Below are positions 5,821-14,240 of a stretch of 23,255 nt of DNA, in pieces. Source of the DNA: JBOGJG01 sp050747825 (GTDB lineage: Bacteria; Acidobacteriota; UBA6911; RPQK01; JBOGJG01); the NCBI GenBank assembly GCA_050747825.1, contig JBOGJG010000120.1:1-23255 (forward strand). The letters run 5' to 3'. Numbering within the stretch: the first letter of the stretch is position 1; the number at the start of each line of letters is the position of its first letter. The translations under genes were made by a program, and so were the position numbers. The notes below the pieces were generated by a model that was given only the letters and a program-made list of their open reading frames with translations, was not told the DNA's origin and made no database searches.

Positions 5821-7686
5821 ATGCAGAAAACTAAACTTATATCTTTTATTTGCGTATACCTGCTTGCAGCAGGTCCGGTCGTATCCGAACAATTCCGGCG
5901 CCTGGATGAGCCCTATAAGCCTCAGGCCTACGAGAGCCTTGCCGAGTGGCTGGGCCAGGCGGCGGCGCTGAGGACGCGCATCTGGGTCAGCGCCGGGCTC
6001 AAGCCCCTGCCCAAAAAAAGCCCGCTCAATCCACAGATTTCGGAGCCGATCGAGGGGGACGGCTATTCGGTCCAGAATGTCGCCCTCGAAACTTATCCGG
6101 GACTTTACCTGACTGGAAACCTGTACAAGCCGCGAGGGCAGGAGGCCCATTTTCCGCGGGGGCAGCAGGGACCGTTCCCGGCTGTCCTCTCCGCTCACGG
6201 CCACTGGAAGCAGGGACGCCTCGAAGACACCGAGTTGGCTTCAATCCCCGGCCGAGCCATCAATTTGGCTCGCCAGGGGTATGTCGTGTTCTCTTATTCA
6301 ATGATTGGTTACAATGAAAACGATCAGGTTATTCCTCATAGATTCGATGACCCGCGTTATCAGTTATGGGGATTCGGTCCGGCCGGACTGCAGCTCTGGA
6401 ACAGTCTACGAGCCCTGGATTTTCTGAGTTCCCTTCCCGGGGTTGATCCCGAGCGCATCGCCATGACCGGCGCCTCCGGAGGGGGCACGCAGACCTACCT
6501 CTTCACCGCCGTGGAGCCCCGCATCAAAGCGGCCGCGCCTGTGAACATGATCTCGGCCAAATACCAGGGAGGCTGCATCTGCGAAAATCCTCCGCTGCTT
6601 CGTCTGGAGGCCATCAATACCGAACTGGGAGCGCTGGCCGCTCCCCGGCCGCTCCTGATGGTCTCTACCAGCGGCGACTGGACTTCCGATACGCCGGAGA
6701 TTGAATTTCCAGCCATCCGGCAGATCTACAGTCTGTTTGGGCATTCGGAGCGAGTGGCGAACGTGCACCTTGATTACAAACACAATTACAACCGAGAGAG
6801 TCGTGAGGCGGTTTACTCGTGGTTTGCCCGCTGGCTGCAGGGGAAACAGGGCCAGGTCCTGGAGCAGGCTTTCGAAGTGGAAGAGAGTTCGCGGCTTCTG
6901 GTCGAGCTGCCGGGAGAGTCGCTGGGGCTCGAGCCGCTTTTCGAGCAGTTTGCCAAGCGCGCGCGCGGGCAGATCGAAGCCGCCAGGCCGCAGGACTGGA
7001 GAGGAATCAATCTCTATCGTGAAGAGTTTGGAGTCGTCCTGAAGCATGCTCTGGACAGCTTGTACAGCGTTTCGCTTCCGGAAATGCAGATCTGGGAACC
7101 GGAATTGAGGACGCAAGCCGGCGCCGCTGTCCTGATCGTCCATCCGGATGATTCCGAAGCCAAAGCCGAAGCACAGAAGCTGGCTGACGATTACCAGGCC
7201 AGGGGACGGTTAGCCTTTGTGCTGAATCCCTATCCAGGAGGCAGCAAGTTCGCTCCTCCCGAGGATGCCAATCACTGGACGACCTACAATCCGACAGTCG
7301 CTTCCCGGCGAGTTTCCGAAATCCGCAAGGCCTCTGCGGAGATCCTGCGCCGCCCCGACGTTTTGAGCCTGGATCTTGTGGGACTGAACGACGCCGGCTG
7401 GTGGACGCTCCTGGCCCGGGCTCTGCTGCCATCCGTCCGTAATACAACCATCCAGTGCGCGGATCAGGATCCCGACAGCGATGCCTTCATGCTCGAGAAT
7501 TTGTTCGTTCCCCTGCTGAGGCGTGCAGGCGACTTCCGCACTGCCGCCGTGGCAATCGCTCCGGCACCCCTGACTCTGGTGGATCTCCCGGAAGGGGAAC
7601 TGCGCGAATGGTTTGAGGACGTCTATGCGGCCGCCGGGGCGCCTGACCTGCTCAGATTCGAGTCCTCAGGCCACCTGGGCGAATAG
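5821..7686 (+). CDS. Secreted alpha/beta hydrolase, acetylxylan-esterase-like
   Basis: A 621-residue exported serine hydrolase. A signal peptide (about 1-22) precedes an alpha/beta-hydrolase domain (about 70-345). The putative triad is Ser219 (GASGGG), Asp286 (SGDWT) and His321 (YKHNYN). AHGHWKQGR and GGCICENPPLLR are typical of the large esterase-like proteins often annotated as acetylxylan esterase in Acidobacteriota and Planctomycetota. The remaining ~270 residues form a second, less conserved domain. The likely reaction is removal of acetyl or other ester groups from plant or microbial polysaccharide; the substrate is not evident. I chose the second ATG (5821) because AAAGGG lies six bases upstream; the ATG at 5815 would touch it. 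An eight-codon tandem duplication occurs near residue 105. The end overlaps the end of purA by 21 bases. Confidence 0.85.
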   Translation: MQKTKLISFICVYLLAAGPVVSEQFRRLDEPYKPQAYESLAEWLGQAAALRTRIWVSAGLKPLPKKSPLNPQISEPIEGDGYSVQNVALETYPGLYLTGNLYKPRGQEAHFPRGQQGPFPAVLSAHGHWKQGRLEDTELASIPGRAINLARQGYVVFSYSMIGYNENDQVIPHRFDDPRYQLWGFGPAGLQLWNSLRALDFLSSLPGVDPERIAMTGASGGGTQTYLFTAVEPRIKAAAPVNMISAKYQGGCICENPPLLRLEAINTELGALAAPRPLLMVSTSGDWTSDTPEIEFPAIRQIYSLFGHSERVANVHLDYKHNYNRESREAVYSWFARWLQGKQGQVLEQAFEVEESSRLLVELPGESLGLEPLFEQFAKRARGQIEAARPQDWRGINLYREEFGVVLKHALDSLYSVSLPEMQIWEPELRTQAGAAVLIVHPDDSEAKAEAQKLADDYQARGRLAFVLNPYPGGSKFAPPEDANHWTTYNPTVASRRVSEIRKASAEILRRPDVLSLDLVGLNDAGWWTLLARALLPSVRNTTIQCADQDPDSDAFMLENLFVPLLRRAGDFRTAAVAIAPAPLTLVDLPEGELREWFEDVYAAAGAPDLLRFESSGHLGE

Positions 7687-8976
7687 CTTCTGAAGCCGTG
7701 GGCTCTCTTCCAGGATAATCGTCTCGGCCCGGTTGGGGCCGATTGAGATGATGGAGATGTCGGTTTCGGTCAACTCGGAAATCCGGTCCAGGTAACTTCG
7801 GGCCGGCCGCGGGAGATCCTGATAGTGCTCAATCCGTGAAGTATCTTTCATCCAACCTGGATGACGCTCGTAGACCGGCTGAACCTCTTCCAGCACGCTC
7901 ACGTCGGTCGGGAAAAAACGCATCCGCTCGCCACGGTATTCATAACCCAGGCAGATCCGGATCTCCTCGAGCTGATCGAGCACGTCCAGCTTGGTGATGA
8001 CCAGCGTGTCCACGTTGTTAATCAGGCAGGCGTAGCGTACCACCACGGCGTCAAACCATCCGCAGCGGCGAGGGCGTCCGGTGGACGCTCCAAACTCGGC
8101 TCCGCGCTTGCGCATCTGCGCGCCCGTCTCATCCTGCAACTCGGTGGGAAACGGTCCGCCCCCCACTCGCGTGCTATAGGCCTTGGCGATGCCGATGATG
8201 CCGTCAATCTGATTGGGACCAACACCGGTCCCGATGCAGGCGCCGCCCGCAGTGGCATTTGAGGAGGTGACGAATGGATAGGTGCCGTGATCCACGTCCA
8301 GTAAAGTCCCCTGGGCGCCTTCGAACAGAATGCTCTGCCGCTTGCGAATAGCTTCGTTCAGGTATTCGGCCGTGTCAGTGACGAAGGGAAGGATCTTTGG
8401 AGCGATGGCCATGTAGCTCTCATAGATCTCCTGGGGGTCTACCTCAGGACTCGCATAGACGGAGCGCAGGATCCGATTTTTCAATTCGACATTGGAATAG
8501 ACCTTCTCTTTAAAAAGGTCGGGGTAAAAGAGATCTCCCACCCGAATGCCGCGCCGCGCCATCTTGTCTTCATAGCAGGGACCGATCCCGCGGCTGGTCG
8601 TTCCTATTTTCTCCTCAGCCAGGCGCTGCTCCTCGGCCGACTCGGTGGCCCGATGGTAGGGCATGATCAGGTGGGCCCGGTTGCTCACAAAAAAACGCCC
8701 TTGCAGCTCGAAGTCGGACAGCTCCTGGATTTCCTGGTCCAGGGCGAAGGGATCGACTACCACACCGTTGCCGATCACACAGGCCTTATCCGGGTGCAGG
8801 ATGCCTGAGGGGATCAGATGCAGCACGTACTTGCGATTATCGATCGAGACGGTATGTCCCGCATTGTGGCCACCCTGATAGCGAGCCACGATATCGAAGC
8901 GCTCCGTGATGAGGTCAACGATTTTTCCCTTCCCCTCATCACCCCATTGGCTTCCGATAATGACGACGTTGGACAT
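7666..8976 (-). CDS. purA: Adenylosuccinate synthetase
   Basis: A 436-residue enzyme of AMP synthesis that joins aspartate to IMP using GTP. It is full length. The N-terminus carries the GTP-binding loop SQWGDEGKGKIVD, with the catalytic Asp13 and, downstream, His41 in GGHNAGHT. Other family signatures are GTTSRGIGPCYEDK, LFEGAQGTLLDVDHGTYP, SSNATAGGAC, GVGPNQID and STGRPRRCGWFD. It is cytoplasmic. The start lies 12 bases after the trxA stop on the same strand, with only a weak ribosome site, so it is probably translated from a trxA-purA transcript. Its last 21 bases overlap the end of the opposing hydrolase gene, so the two genes share termination space. Confidence 0.98.
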   Translation of the reverse strand: MSNVVIIGSQWGDEGKGKIVDLITERFDIVARYQGGHNAGHTVSIDNRKYVLHLIPSGILHPDKACVIGNGVVVDPFALDQEIQELSDFELQGRFFVSNRAHLIMPYHRATESAEEQRLAEEKIGTTSRGIGPCYEDKMARRGIRVGDLFYPDLFKEKVYSNVELKNRILRSVYASPEVDPQEIYESYMAIAPKILPFVTDTAEYLNEAIRKRQSILFEGAQGTLLDVDHGTYPFVTSSNATAGGACIGTGVGPNQIDGIIGIAKAYSTRVGGGPFPTELQDETGAQMRKRGAEFGASTGRPRRCGWFDAVVVRYACLINNVDTLVITKLDVLDQLEEIRICLGYEYRGERMRFFPTDVSVLEEVQPVYERHPGWMKDTSRIEHYQDLPRPARSYLDRISELTETDISIISIGPNRAETIILEESPRLQKLFAQVA

Positions 8977-8988
8977 AATTCAGGCTCT

Positions 8989-9315
8989 TTATAGCTGGGC
9001 CTCGATCATTTTGGCGATATTGTCCTTGGAAGCGGCTCCGACCAGTTGGTCTTTAACCACGCCCTGCTTGAACAGCAGCAGGGTTGGGATTCCCTTAATG
9101 TTGTACTTGGCCGAGGTCGCGGCATTGTCATCGACATTTAACTTCACTACCTTGGCCCTATCCGAGAACTCCTCAGCAATCTGATCGATGGTGGGCGCCA
9201 GCATCCGGCAAGGGGCGCACCAGGCCGCCCAAAAATCGACCAGTACCGGTTGATCTGACTGCAAGACTTCAGTATCGAAATTTTTATCCGTCACTTCATT
9301 TACTTTATCGCTCAT
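8989..9315 (-). CDS. trxA: Thioredoxin
   Basis: A 108-residue cytoplasmic thiol-disulfide reductant. The active site is WCAPC (32-36), with Ala instead of the usual Gly after the first Cys, a common natural variant. The cis-proline motif KGIPT and the FWAAWCAPCRM context are typical. The frame stays open 117 bases upstream, but that part overlaps the opposing rsmA region and lacks homology. MSDKVNEVTDKNF at 9315 has GGAGGA just upstream and gives the standard thioredoxin length, so I use it. It is first of a two-gene unit with purA and is divergent from rsmA. Confidence 0.96.
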   Translation of the reverse strand: MSDKVNEVTDKNFDTEVLQSDQPVLVDFWAAWCAPCRMLAPTIDQIAEEFSDRAKVVKLNVDDNAATSAKYNIKGIPTLLLFKQGVVKDQLVGAASKDNIAKMIEAQL

Positions 9316-9350
9316 GCTTCCTCCACTGTCGGCTCCGTTTCGCGTTGCCA

Positions 9351-9359
9351 TGCTAAGAT
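9351..9359 (+). promoter_or_regulatory. Extended -10 promoter upstream of rsmA
   Basis: TGC TAAGAT is an extended -10 element. Transcription would start near 9366, about 14 bases before the chosen rsmA ATG. No -35 match was found. The element lies between the divergent trxA and rsmA starts. Confidence 0.4.
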
Positions 9360-9379
9360 TACAGTCCGAGTTCTCTTCA

Positions 9380-10168
9380 ATGCAACCAAGAGCCAAGAAG
9401 TCACTCGGGCAGCATTTTCTGGCCGATATCAATTATTGCAAAAAAATCGTGGCCTTTGCTCACGTTGAGCCCCACGAGACGGTTGTTGAGATCGGTCCGG
9501 GTACCGGCCAACTCACCCGGATTCTCCTGCAGACAGCCCGTCATGTGATCGCGGTCGAGTTTGACGTCGAAATGCTCGAATGTCTGCGCCAAAACCTGGC
9601 GCCGGGACTCCTGTCCCGCCTCACGCTGGTCCAAGCCGATGTTTTGCAACTCGACTGGGAGGATATCTTAGAAGACGCCCCCGTCAAGATTGTGGGTAAT
9701 CTCCCGTACAATATCGCCACTCGCCTGCTTTCCAGTATGACACGAGTGACGGATCGATTTGACAGCTTCACCTTTATGGTGCAAAAAGAAGTGGCGGATC
9801 GCATCCTGGCCGGTCCGGGCAATAAGGACTACGGTTATTTCTCTCTGCTGATGGAATATCATTTTGAACGCCTTCGTGGATTCAATGTTCCACCCGGCGT
9901 ATTTGTCCCCAAGCCCATGGTGATCTCACATGTCATGAAGCTGATTCCTCGAGTTCCCGAAGTCGAGATTTCCGACTACGATGCCTTTGTCCGACTGCTA
10001 AAGAGGGCCTTTCAGCACCGGCGGAAAACGCTCTGGAACAATCTCAAATCCAGGAGCGATGAGAGACGGCTAGAGAAGGCCCTTTCGGCTTGCAGAGTCG
10101 AACCCCGGGCGCGGCCCGAAGAGCTGAGCCTTCAACAATATGCGTGTCTGGTGCGCATGCTAAACTGA
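9380..10168 (+). CDS. rsmA: 16S rRNA dimethyladenosine transferase
   Basis: A 262-residue S-adenosylmethionine enzyme (KsgA) that dimethylates two adjacent adenines near the 3' end of 16S rRNA late in 30S assembly. The N-terminus MQPRAKKSLGQHFL is the family hallmark. The SAM-binding loop is EIGPGTG (37-43) and the catalytic NLPYN lies at 107-111. The C-terminal small domain carries the usual RRKTLWNNL-type segment. An ATG at 9314 in the same frame would add 22 residues that match nothing in the family and overlap trxA, so I reject it. No clear ribosome site precedes 9380. The rnj start follows four bases after the stop. Confidence 0.96.
   Translation: MQPRAKKSLGQHFLADINYCKKIVAFAHVEPHETVVEIGPGTGQLTRILLQTARHVIAVEFDVEMLECLRQNLAPGLLSRLTLVQADVLQLDWEDILEDAPVKIVGNLPYNIATRLLSSMTRVTDRFDSFTFMVQKEVADRILAGPGNKDYGYFSLLMEYHFERLRGFNVPPGVFVPKPMVISHVMKLIPRVPEVEISDYDAFVRLLKRAFQHRRKTLWNNLKSRSDERRLEKALSACRVEPRARPEELSLQQYACLVRMLN
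10158..10166 (+). promoter_or_regulatory. -10-like box just upstream of the rnj start
   Basis: TGC TAAACT fits an extended -10 and ends six bases before the GTG of rnj. It lies within the last codons of rsmA. A transcript from here would be leaderless. No -35 was found and the site may be fortuitous, since rnj can also be read from the rsmA transcript. Confidence 0.3.
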
Positions 10169-10172
10169 TCAC

Positions 10173-11837
10173 GTGGACGATTACATCGAGGTAGTGCCGC
10201 TTGGAGGAATCGGGGAATTCGGGATGAATTCGGCAGCCCTGCGCTCCGGCCAGGATATGATCCTGATCGATGCGGGCATGACCTTTCCCAAGGGGCTCGG
10301 CAGCGACCTGGGAGTCGATATCATCGTTCCCGATATCACTTTCCTCAAGGACAATCGGGAACAGCTTCGCGCCCTGGTCCTGACGCACGGACATGAGGAC
10401 CACATCGGCTCCGTCTCCTACATCATCAATGAAATTCCTGTTCCTGTTTACGGAACACGCCTGACGCTCGGCTTGGTAGCTGAAAGGCTCAAGGAGCGCC
10501 AGGTCTACGAAGGAGTCGATCTACGGATCATTACAGCCCGCCAGCGCCTGGAGATCGGCCCTTTTCAAATCGAGCCTTTACACGTGACCCATTCGTTTCC
10601 AGATTCTTTTTGTCTGGCCATAACCACTCCAGTGGGACACTTGATCTGGACCGGTGATTTCAAGTTCGATCAGACGCCCATCGATCGGAAGCTGAGCGAC
10701 ATGCCTCGACTGGCTGAGTACGGGGATAAAGGGGTATTGGCCCTCTTTTCAGATAGCACCAACAGTCAGGTTTCGGGGCTCTCTCCCTCGGAGTTTTCAG
10801 TCTATGATCTGCTGAGGTCTCTTTTTCACAGGGCTTCCGGGAAGATTATTGTTTCTTGTTTTGCCAGCAGTCTGCACCGCATCCAGATCATTCTGGATCT
10901 GGCCCGGGAGCTTGATCGAAAGGTATTGCCAATCGGCCGCAGCATGATCTCGAATATCCGAATAGCCGGAGAGCTTGGCCATCTCCAGGTCCCCGCCGAC
11001 TTGCTGATTAATGCCGGCGATGTGCGCAACGTGCCTCCGGAGAAGCTGCTGATTGTCGCCACGGGCAGCCAGGGAGAACCGATGTCGGCCCTGAGCCGCC
11101 TGGCGGTTAATGAGGTTAAAGGCGTTGAGGTCACCGAAGGCGATATGGTGATCCTGTCTACTCGTATCATCCCGGGCAACGAAAAGCTCATCGCCAACCT
11201 GGTGAATCATTTTTACCGCCGTGGCGCCCGGGTTTACGATTCCCATAGTGCGCCTGTACATGTTTCGGGCCACGGCCACGCCGATGACCTCAAGCTGATG
11301 ATCAATTTGACCCGGCCCCGCTTCTTTATTCCAATCCACGGGGATTACCAGCAGCTCAAAGTACACAGTTGGATCGCTCGCGACCAGGGCATCCCGTCTG
11401 AAAATGTCTGCATTATCGAAAATGGCGACATTTTCCGCCTCACCCGGGACTGCGCGGAGGTCAGCGGCAAGGCAACGGTGGGCAGGCGGTTCATTGACGA
11501 GGGCATTCTGGAAGAAGTCCAGGAGGTCGTTCTGCGTGATCGCCGCTACCTGTCCGAGGACGGCTTCATCGTGGTTGTGCTCAAGATAGACCGGTTCAGC
11601 GGGAATCTCATCGGCAGTCCGGAATTGATTTCGCGCGGCTTTGTTCTGATGGAATCTTCCGAGGAGCTGTTTGAGGCCACCCGCGCCCAGATCGAGGCCG
11701 TGGTGCGGGATACGCCGATCGAAGAGAAGCGCGATGAAGCGCTCTTCCAGGAAATCTTACGAAAAGAGTTGAAGCGCTTTCTGCGTAAACAGACAGGGAA
11801 GAGGCCTATGATATTGCCGGTGATGCTGGAGATCTAG
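10173..11837 (+). CDS. rnj: Ribonuclease J
   Basis: A 554-residue metallo-beta-lactamase/beta-CASP nuclease of mRNA turnover and rRNA maturation, with 5'-3' exonuclease and endonuclease activity in the family. The N-terminal PLGGIGEFGMN opens the fold. The zinc motif HGHEDH lies at 72-77, and IWTGDFKFD supplies a further metal site. The beta-CASP region includes ATGSQGEPMSAL, HVSGH (363-367) and FIPIHGD, where RNase J proteins often have HGE. A C-terminal domain follows, ending in KELKRFLRKQTGKRPMI. Family length is about 550-560, so the protein is complete. The start is GTG, four bases after rsmA, with no Shine-Dalgarno sequence. There is one copy here; whether the genome has a second paralog is unknown. 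Confidence 0.96.
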   Translation: MDDYIEVVPLGGIGEFGMNSAALRSGQDMILIDAGMTFPKGLGSDLGVDIIVPDITFLKDNREQLRALVLTHGHEDHIGSVSYIINEIPVPVYGTRLTLGLVAERLKERQVYEGVDLRIITARQRLEIGPFQIEPLHVTHSFPDSFCLAITTPVGHLIWTGDFKFDQTPIDRKLSDMPRLAEYGDKGVLALFSDSTNSQVSGLSPSEFSVYDLLRSLFHRASGKIIVSCFASSLHRIQIILDLARELDRKVLPIGRSMISNIRIAGELGHLQVPADLLINAGDVRNVPPEKLLIVATGSQGEPMSALSRLAVNEVKGVEVTEGDMVILSTRIIPGNEKLIANLVNHFYRRGARVYDSHSAPVHVSGHGHADDLKLMINLTRPRFFIPIHGDYQQLKVHSWIARDQGIPSENVCIIENGDIFRLTRDCAEVSGKATVGRRFIDEGILEEVQEVVLRDRRYLSEDGFIVVVLKIDRFSGNLIGSPELISRGFVLMESSEELFEATRAQIEAVVRDTPIEEKRDEALFQEILRKELKRFLRKQTGKRPMILPVMLEI

Positions 11838-11839
11838 CC

Positions 11840-11912
11840 GGTGACGGGTGGCGGGCTCGAAGCTCGCGATTCGGTGCGTTTTCCTAAGAACCGCCACCGG
11901 CCACCCGCCACC
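11840..11912. repeat. Inverted period-7 GC repeat between rnj and ftsK
   Basis: The left arm (11840-11855, GGTGACG GGTGGCG GG) pairs with the right arm (11897-11912) at 14 of 16 positions around a 41-base loop. Both sides are built of degenerate heptamers; the right side reads CCGCCAC CGGCCAC CCGCCAC. The element starts two bases after the rnj stop and ends before the ftsK ribosome site. It may act as a 3' stabiliser or attenuator, or be a member of a dispersed repeat family. Confidence 0.65.
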
Positions 11913-11928
11913 TTTTACTTGGAGAGAT

Positions 11929-14223
11929 ATGTCGGTTTATCCAAAGCAGAAGTTTGGTGAATTGCTTGGAATTGTCTTCGTGGCGGCGTCTGCCTTGCTG
12001 CTCCTGGCTCTGTTCAGCTATAACACGCTGGATCCATCGCTGAATGTGGCGTCGCCGGACAGGCAGGCTGCCAACTATGCGGGCAAGGTGGGCGCTTGGG
12101 TGGCCGATCTTTTGCTCCAGCTCCTGGGACTGCCTGCTTTTCTCTTGCCCTTGCCTCTGCTCTTTCTGGGTTACAAGAAGATCCGCAGCCGGGAAATCGA
12201 ATACCCCTGGCTCAAAGGCTTCAGCTTCGCCTCCTTTTTATTGACCCTTTGCGCCGGCTTCAGCCTGCTGCTGCCGGCCCTTTCTGAGAGCCTAAACTTC
12301 ACTCCCGGAGGGGTGTTCGGCGTCCTTCTCTCCGACTGGCTGCTTCAGTATCTGAACACTCTCGGGTCTCTGGTGGTCTTACTCACCATCCTGATCGTCT
12401 CGCTCCTGTTGACCACTCGTTTCTCGGTGGAACATTCTCTGGCCTGGGCGGGAGGCCGCAATTGGAACATCTTCTCCGGAAGGGATCTCAATATCGGAGA
12501 CTGGTATAGCTCCTGGCGCAGGAGCCGCCGCAGCCGCAAGAGAAAGGAGTTGCCTGCCCAGAAAGAAATGAAAAAGACTGTACTGGCCGAGCCGCCCCGT
12601 ACGATCGCCTTTGAGGCTCCGCCGGCTGAGGCCGAAGTCGAGCCGCCGACGATTGCGAGGGGCCCGCTCCCTTACGGTCGCGGCTCTGAAGTCTTCGACT
12701 CGAATCAACCGGGCCGCGACCGTACATCCAAAGGGTATCCGGCGGCCCCTGCATTCGACGTCAACCCCCTCCCCGCCGGCCCGTACCAAACGCCCCCGCT
12801 CGATTTTCTCACGCTGCCCGGTGAAGAGAGCGCCCTTGACGAGCAGGAGCTCATGGCGCGGGCTCAGAAGCTTTCCACTAAATGTGCCGAGTTTGATGTC
12901 CACGGAAGAGTGCACCAGATCCATCCCGGTCCCGTGGTAACCACCTTCGAGTTCAAGCCCGACCCCGGAGTCAAATACAGCAAGATCACCAATCTGGATG
13001 ACGACCTTTGCCTGGCGCTAAAGGCGGAGTCGGTTCGCATCGATCGGATTCCCGGAAAGAACACGGTGGGAATCGAAGTCCCCAACTTGAATCGGCAGGT
13101 GATCTACCTGCGCGAAATCCTCAGCTCGGCTGCTTATCAGCAAACCGCTTCGCCTCTGACCCTGGCGCTGGGAAAGCTGATCAACGGCAACACGCACGTG
13201 ACCGACCTGGCGCGCATGCCCCACCTGCTGATTGCGGGCACCACCGGCGCCGGCAAGAGCGTGGCGCTCAACTGCCTGGTTTGTTCGATTCTCTACAAGG
13301 CAGGCCCCTCCGAGGTACGCTTCATCATGATCGATCCCAAGCGTCTGGAACTCGGAGTTTATGAGGGTATCCCCCATCTGCTCACGCCCATCGTGACAGA
13401 CCCGAAGCAGGCTGCCAATGCACTGAACTGGGCGGTTCGGCAGATGGAGGACCGCTATAAACTTCTGGCCCAGTACGGCGTCAGGAATATCGATCAGTTC
13501 AACAAGCTGGTCCAGACAGATCCGGCCCGGTTTCAGGAGGATGAAGCTTCTGCCCTGTCCTATATCGTACTTATCGTGGACGAGTTGGCCGACCTGATGA
13601 TGACAGCCGGCAAAGAGGTGGAGGCGTCGCTCACGCGCCTGGCCCAGATGGCTCGAGCCATCGGCATTCACCTGATACTGGCGACCCAGCGTCCTTCCGT
13701 GGATGTCCTGACAGGATTGATCAAGGCCAATTTCCCTTGCCGCATTTCCTTTCGCGTCTCCTCCAAGATCGACTCTCGAACGATCCTGGACGCCAATGGG
13801 GCCGAGCAACTGCTGGGATCGGGAGACATGCTCTTCCTGGCCCCTGGAACCTCCCGAGTCATTCGGGTTCACGGCGCCTTCATCAGCGAGAAGGAAATCG
13901 CCAGGATCACGGATTTTCTTAAGCAGCAGGCCTCGCCTGAGTATCGGCAGGAGATTCTAGAGGATCAGGAAGAGAAGGAAAGCGCCCTGGTGGACATGGA
14001 AGACATCGAGGATGACCTTTATGATGAAGCGGCGCGCTTCGTCGTCGAAACCGGAAAGGCTTCCACTTCGCTGCTGCAGCGGCGCCTGCGCATCGGCTAC
14101 GGCCGGGCGGCGAGGCTGCTGGATATGATGGAACATGAAGGGATAATCGGGCCTCCGGACGGCAGTAAAGCCCGCGAAGTCCTGGTTGCGTCGAATTACT
14201 TTGATGAGCCTGGCGGAAGTTGA
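11929..14223 (+). CDS. ftsK: DNA translocase FtsK/SpoIIIE family
   Basis: A 764-residue septal DNA pump that clears chromosome ends during division. N-terminal membrane helices (four, about 10-160) anchor it. A variable linker (about 175-305) follows, then the alpha-beta motor: Walker A GTTGAGKS at 437-444, Walker B IVDE around 551-552, and ATQRPSVDVLTGLIKANFP. A C-terminal winged-helix gamma domain (about 680-764; SLLQRRLRIGYGRAARLLD) reads polarity sequences in known family members. I start at ATG 11929 because GGAGAG lies just upstream and MSVYPKQKF leads directly into the first helix. An in-frame upstream start at 11848 would translate the intergenic repeat. The linker contains an in-frame palindromic repeat (residues about 249-266), reading RGPLPYGRGSE from 244. 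Confidence 0.95.
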   Translation: MSVYPKQKFGELLGIVFVAASALLLLALFSYNTLDPSLNVASPDRQAANYAGKVGAWVADLLLQLLGLPAFLLPLPLLFLGYKKIRSREIEYPWLKGFSFASFLLTLCAGFSLLLPALSESLNFTPGGVFGVLLSDWLLQYLNTLGSLVVLLTILIVSLLLTTRFSVEHSLAWAGGRNWNIFSGRDLNIGDWYSSWRRSRRSRKRKELPAQKEMKKTVLAEPPRTIAFEAPPAEAEVEPPTIARGPLPYGRGSEVFDSNQPGRDRTSKGYPAAPAFDVNPLPAGPYQTPPLDFLTLPGEESALDEQELMARAQKLSTKCAEFDVHGRVHQIHPGPVVTTFEFKPDPGVKYSKITNLDDDLCLALKAESVRIDRIPGKNTVGIEVPNLNRQVIYLREILSSAAYQQTASPLTLALGKLINGNTHVTDLARMPHLLIAGTTGAGKSVALNCLVCSILYKAGPSEVRFIMIDPKRLELGVYEGIPHLLTPIVTDPKQAANALNWAVRQMEDRYKLLAQYGVRNIDQFNKLVQTDPARFQEDEASALSYIVLIVDELADLMMTAGKEVEASLTRLAQMARAIGIHLILATQRPSVDVLTGLIKANFPCRISFRVSSKIDSRTILDANGAEQLLGSGDMLFLAPGTSRVIRVHGAFISEKEIARITDFLKQQASPEYRQEILEDQEEKESALVDMEDIEDDLYDEAARFVVETGKASTSLLQRRLRIGYGRAARLLDMMEHEGIIGPPDGSKAREVLVASNYFDEPGGS
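12673..12724. repeat. REP-like palindrome inside the ftsK linker
   Basis: TACGGTCGCGGC (12673-12684) is perfectly complementary to GCCGCGACCGTA (12713-12724), a 12-base stem with a 28-base loop. Translation in the ftsK frame gives GPLPYGRGSE on the left side. From memory, that phrase appears repeatedly as spurious peptide in Acidobacteriota annotations because its DNA is a dispersed repeat. The element keeps the ftsK frame open. Membership in a genome-wide repeat family cannot be tested from one copy. Confidence 0.7.
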
Positions 14224-14229
14224 TACAAT
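14201..14229 (+). promoter_or_regulatory. Promoter for the first VWFA gene
   Basis: TTGATG (14201-14206), a 17-base spacer and TACAAT (14224-14229) fit a sigma70-type promoter, and TGA before the -10 makes it an extended form. It overlaps the end of ftsK. The predicted transcription start near 14236 leaves only about five bases before the ATG at 14241, with no ribosome site, so the message would be close to leaderless. Confidence 0.55.
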
Positions 14230-14240
14230 AGTCACTAACT

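Noticed and set aside
6406..7143. A 245-codon minus-strand frame inside the secreted hydrolase gene
   Set aside because: It is the complement of the catalytic region and has no start context or homology.
9314..9379. Longer N-terminus for rsmA
   Set aside because: The extra 22 residues overlap trxA and match nothing in the family; MQPRAKKSLGQHF is the normal beginning.
9316..9432. Longer N-terminus for trxA
   Set aside because: The added 39 residues overlap the rsmA start and lack thioredoxin homology; the ATG at 9315 has a strong ribosome site.
11848..11928. Longer N-terminus for ftsK
   Set aside because: It would translate the inverted GC repeat and has no ribosome site; ATG 11929 has GGAGAG.
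13018..13872. A 284-codon minus-strand frame inside ftsK
   Set aside because: It lies opposite the conserved motor domain and shows no protein family features.
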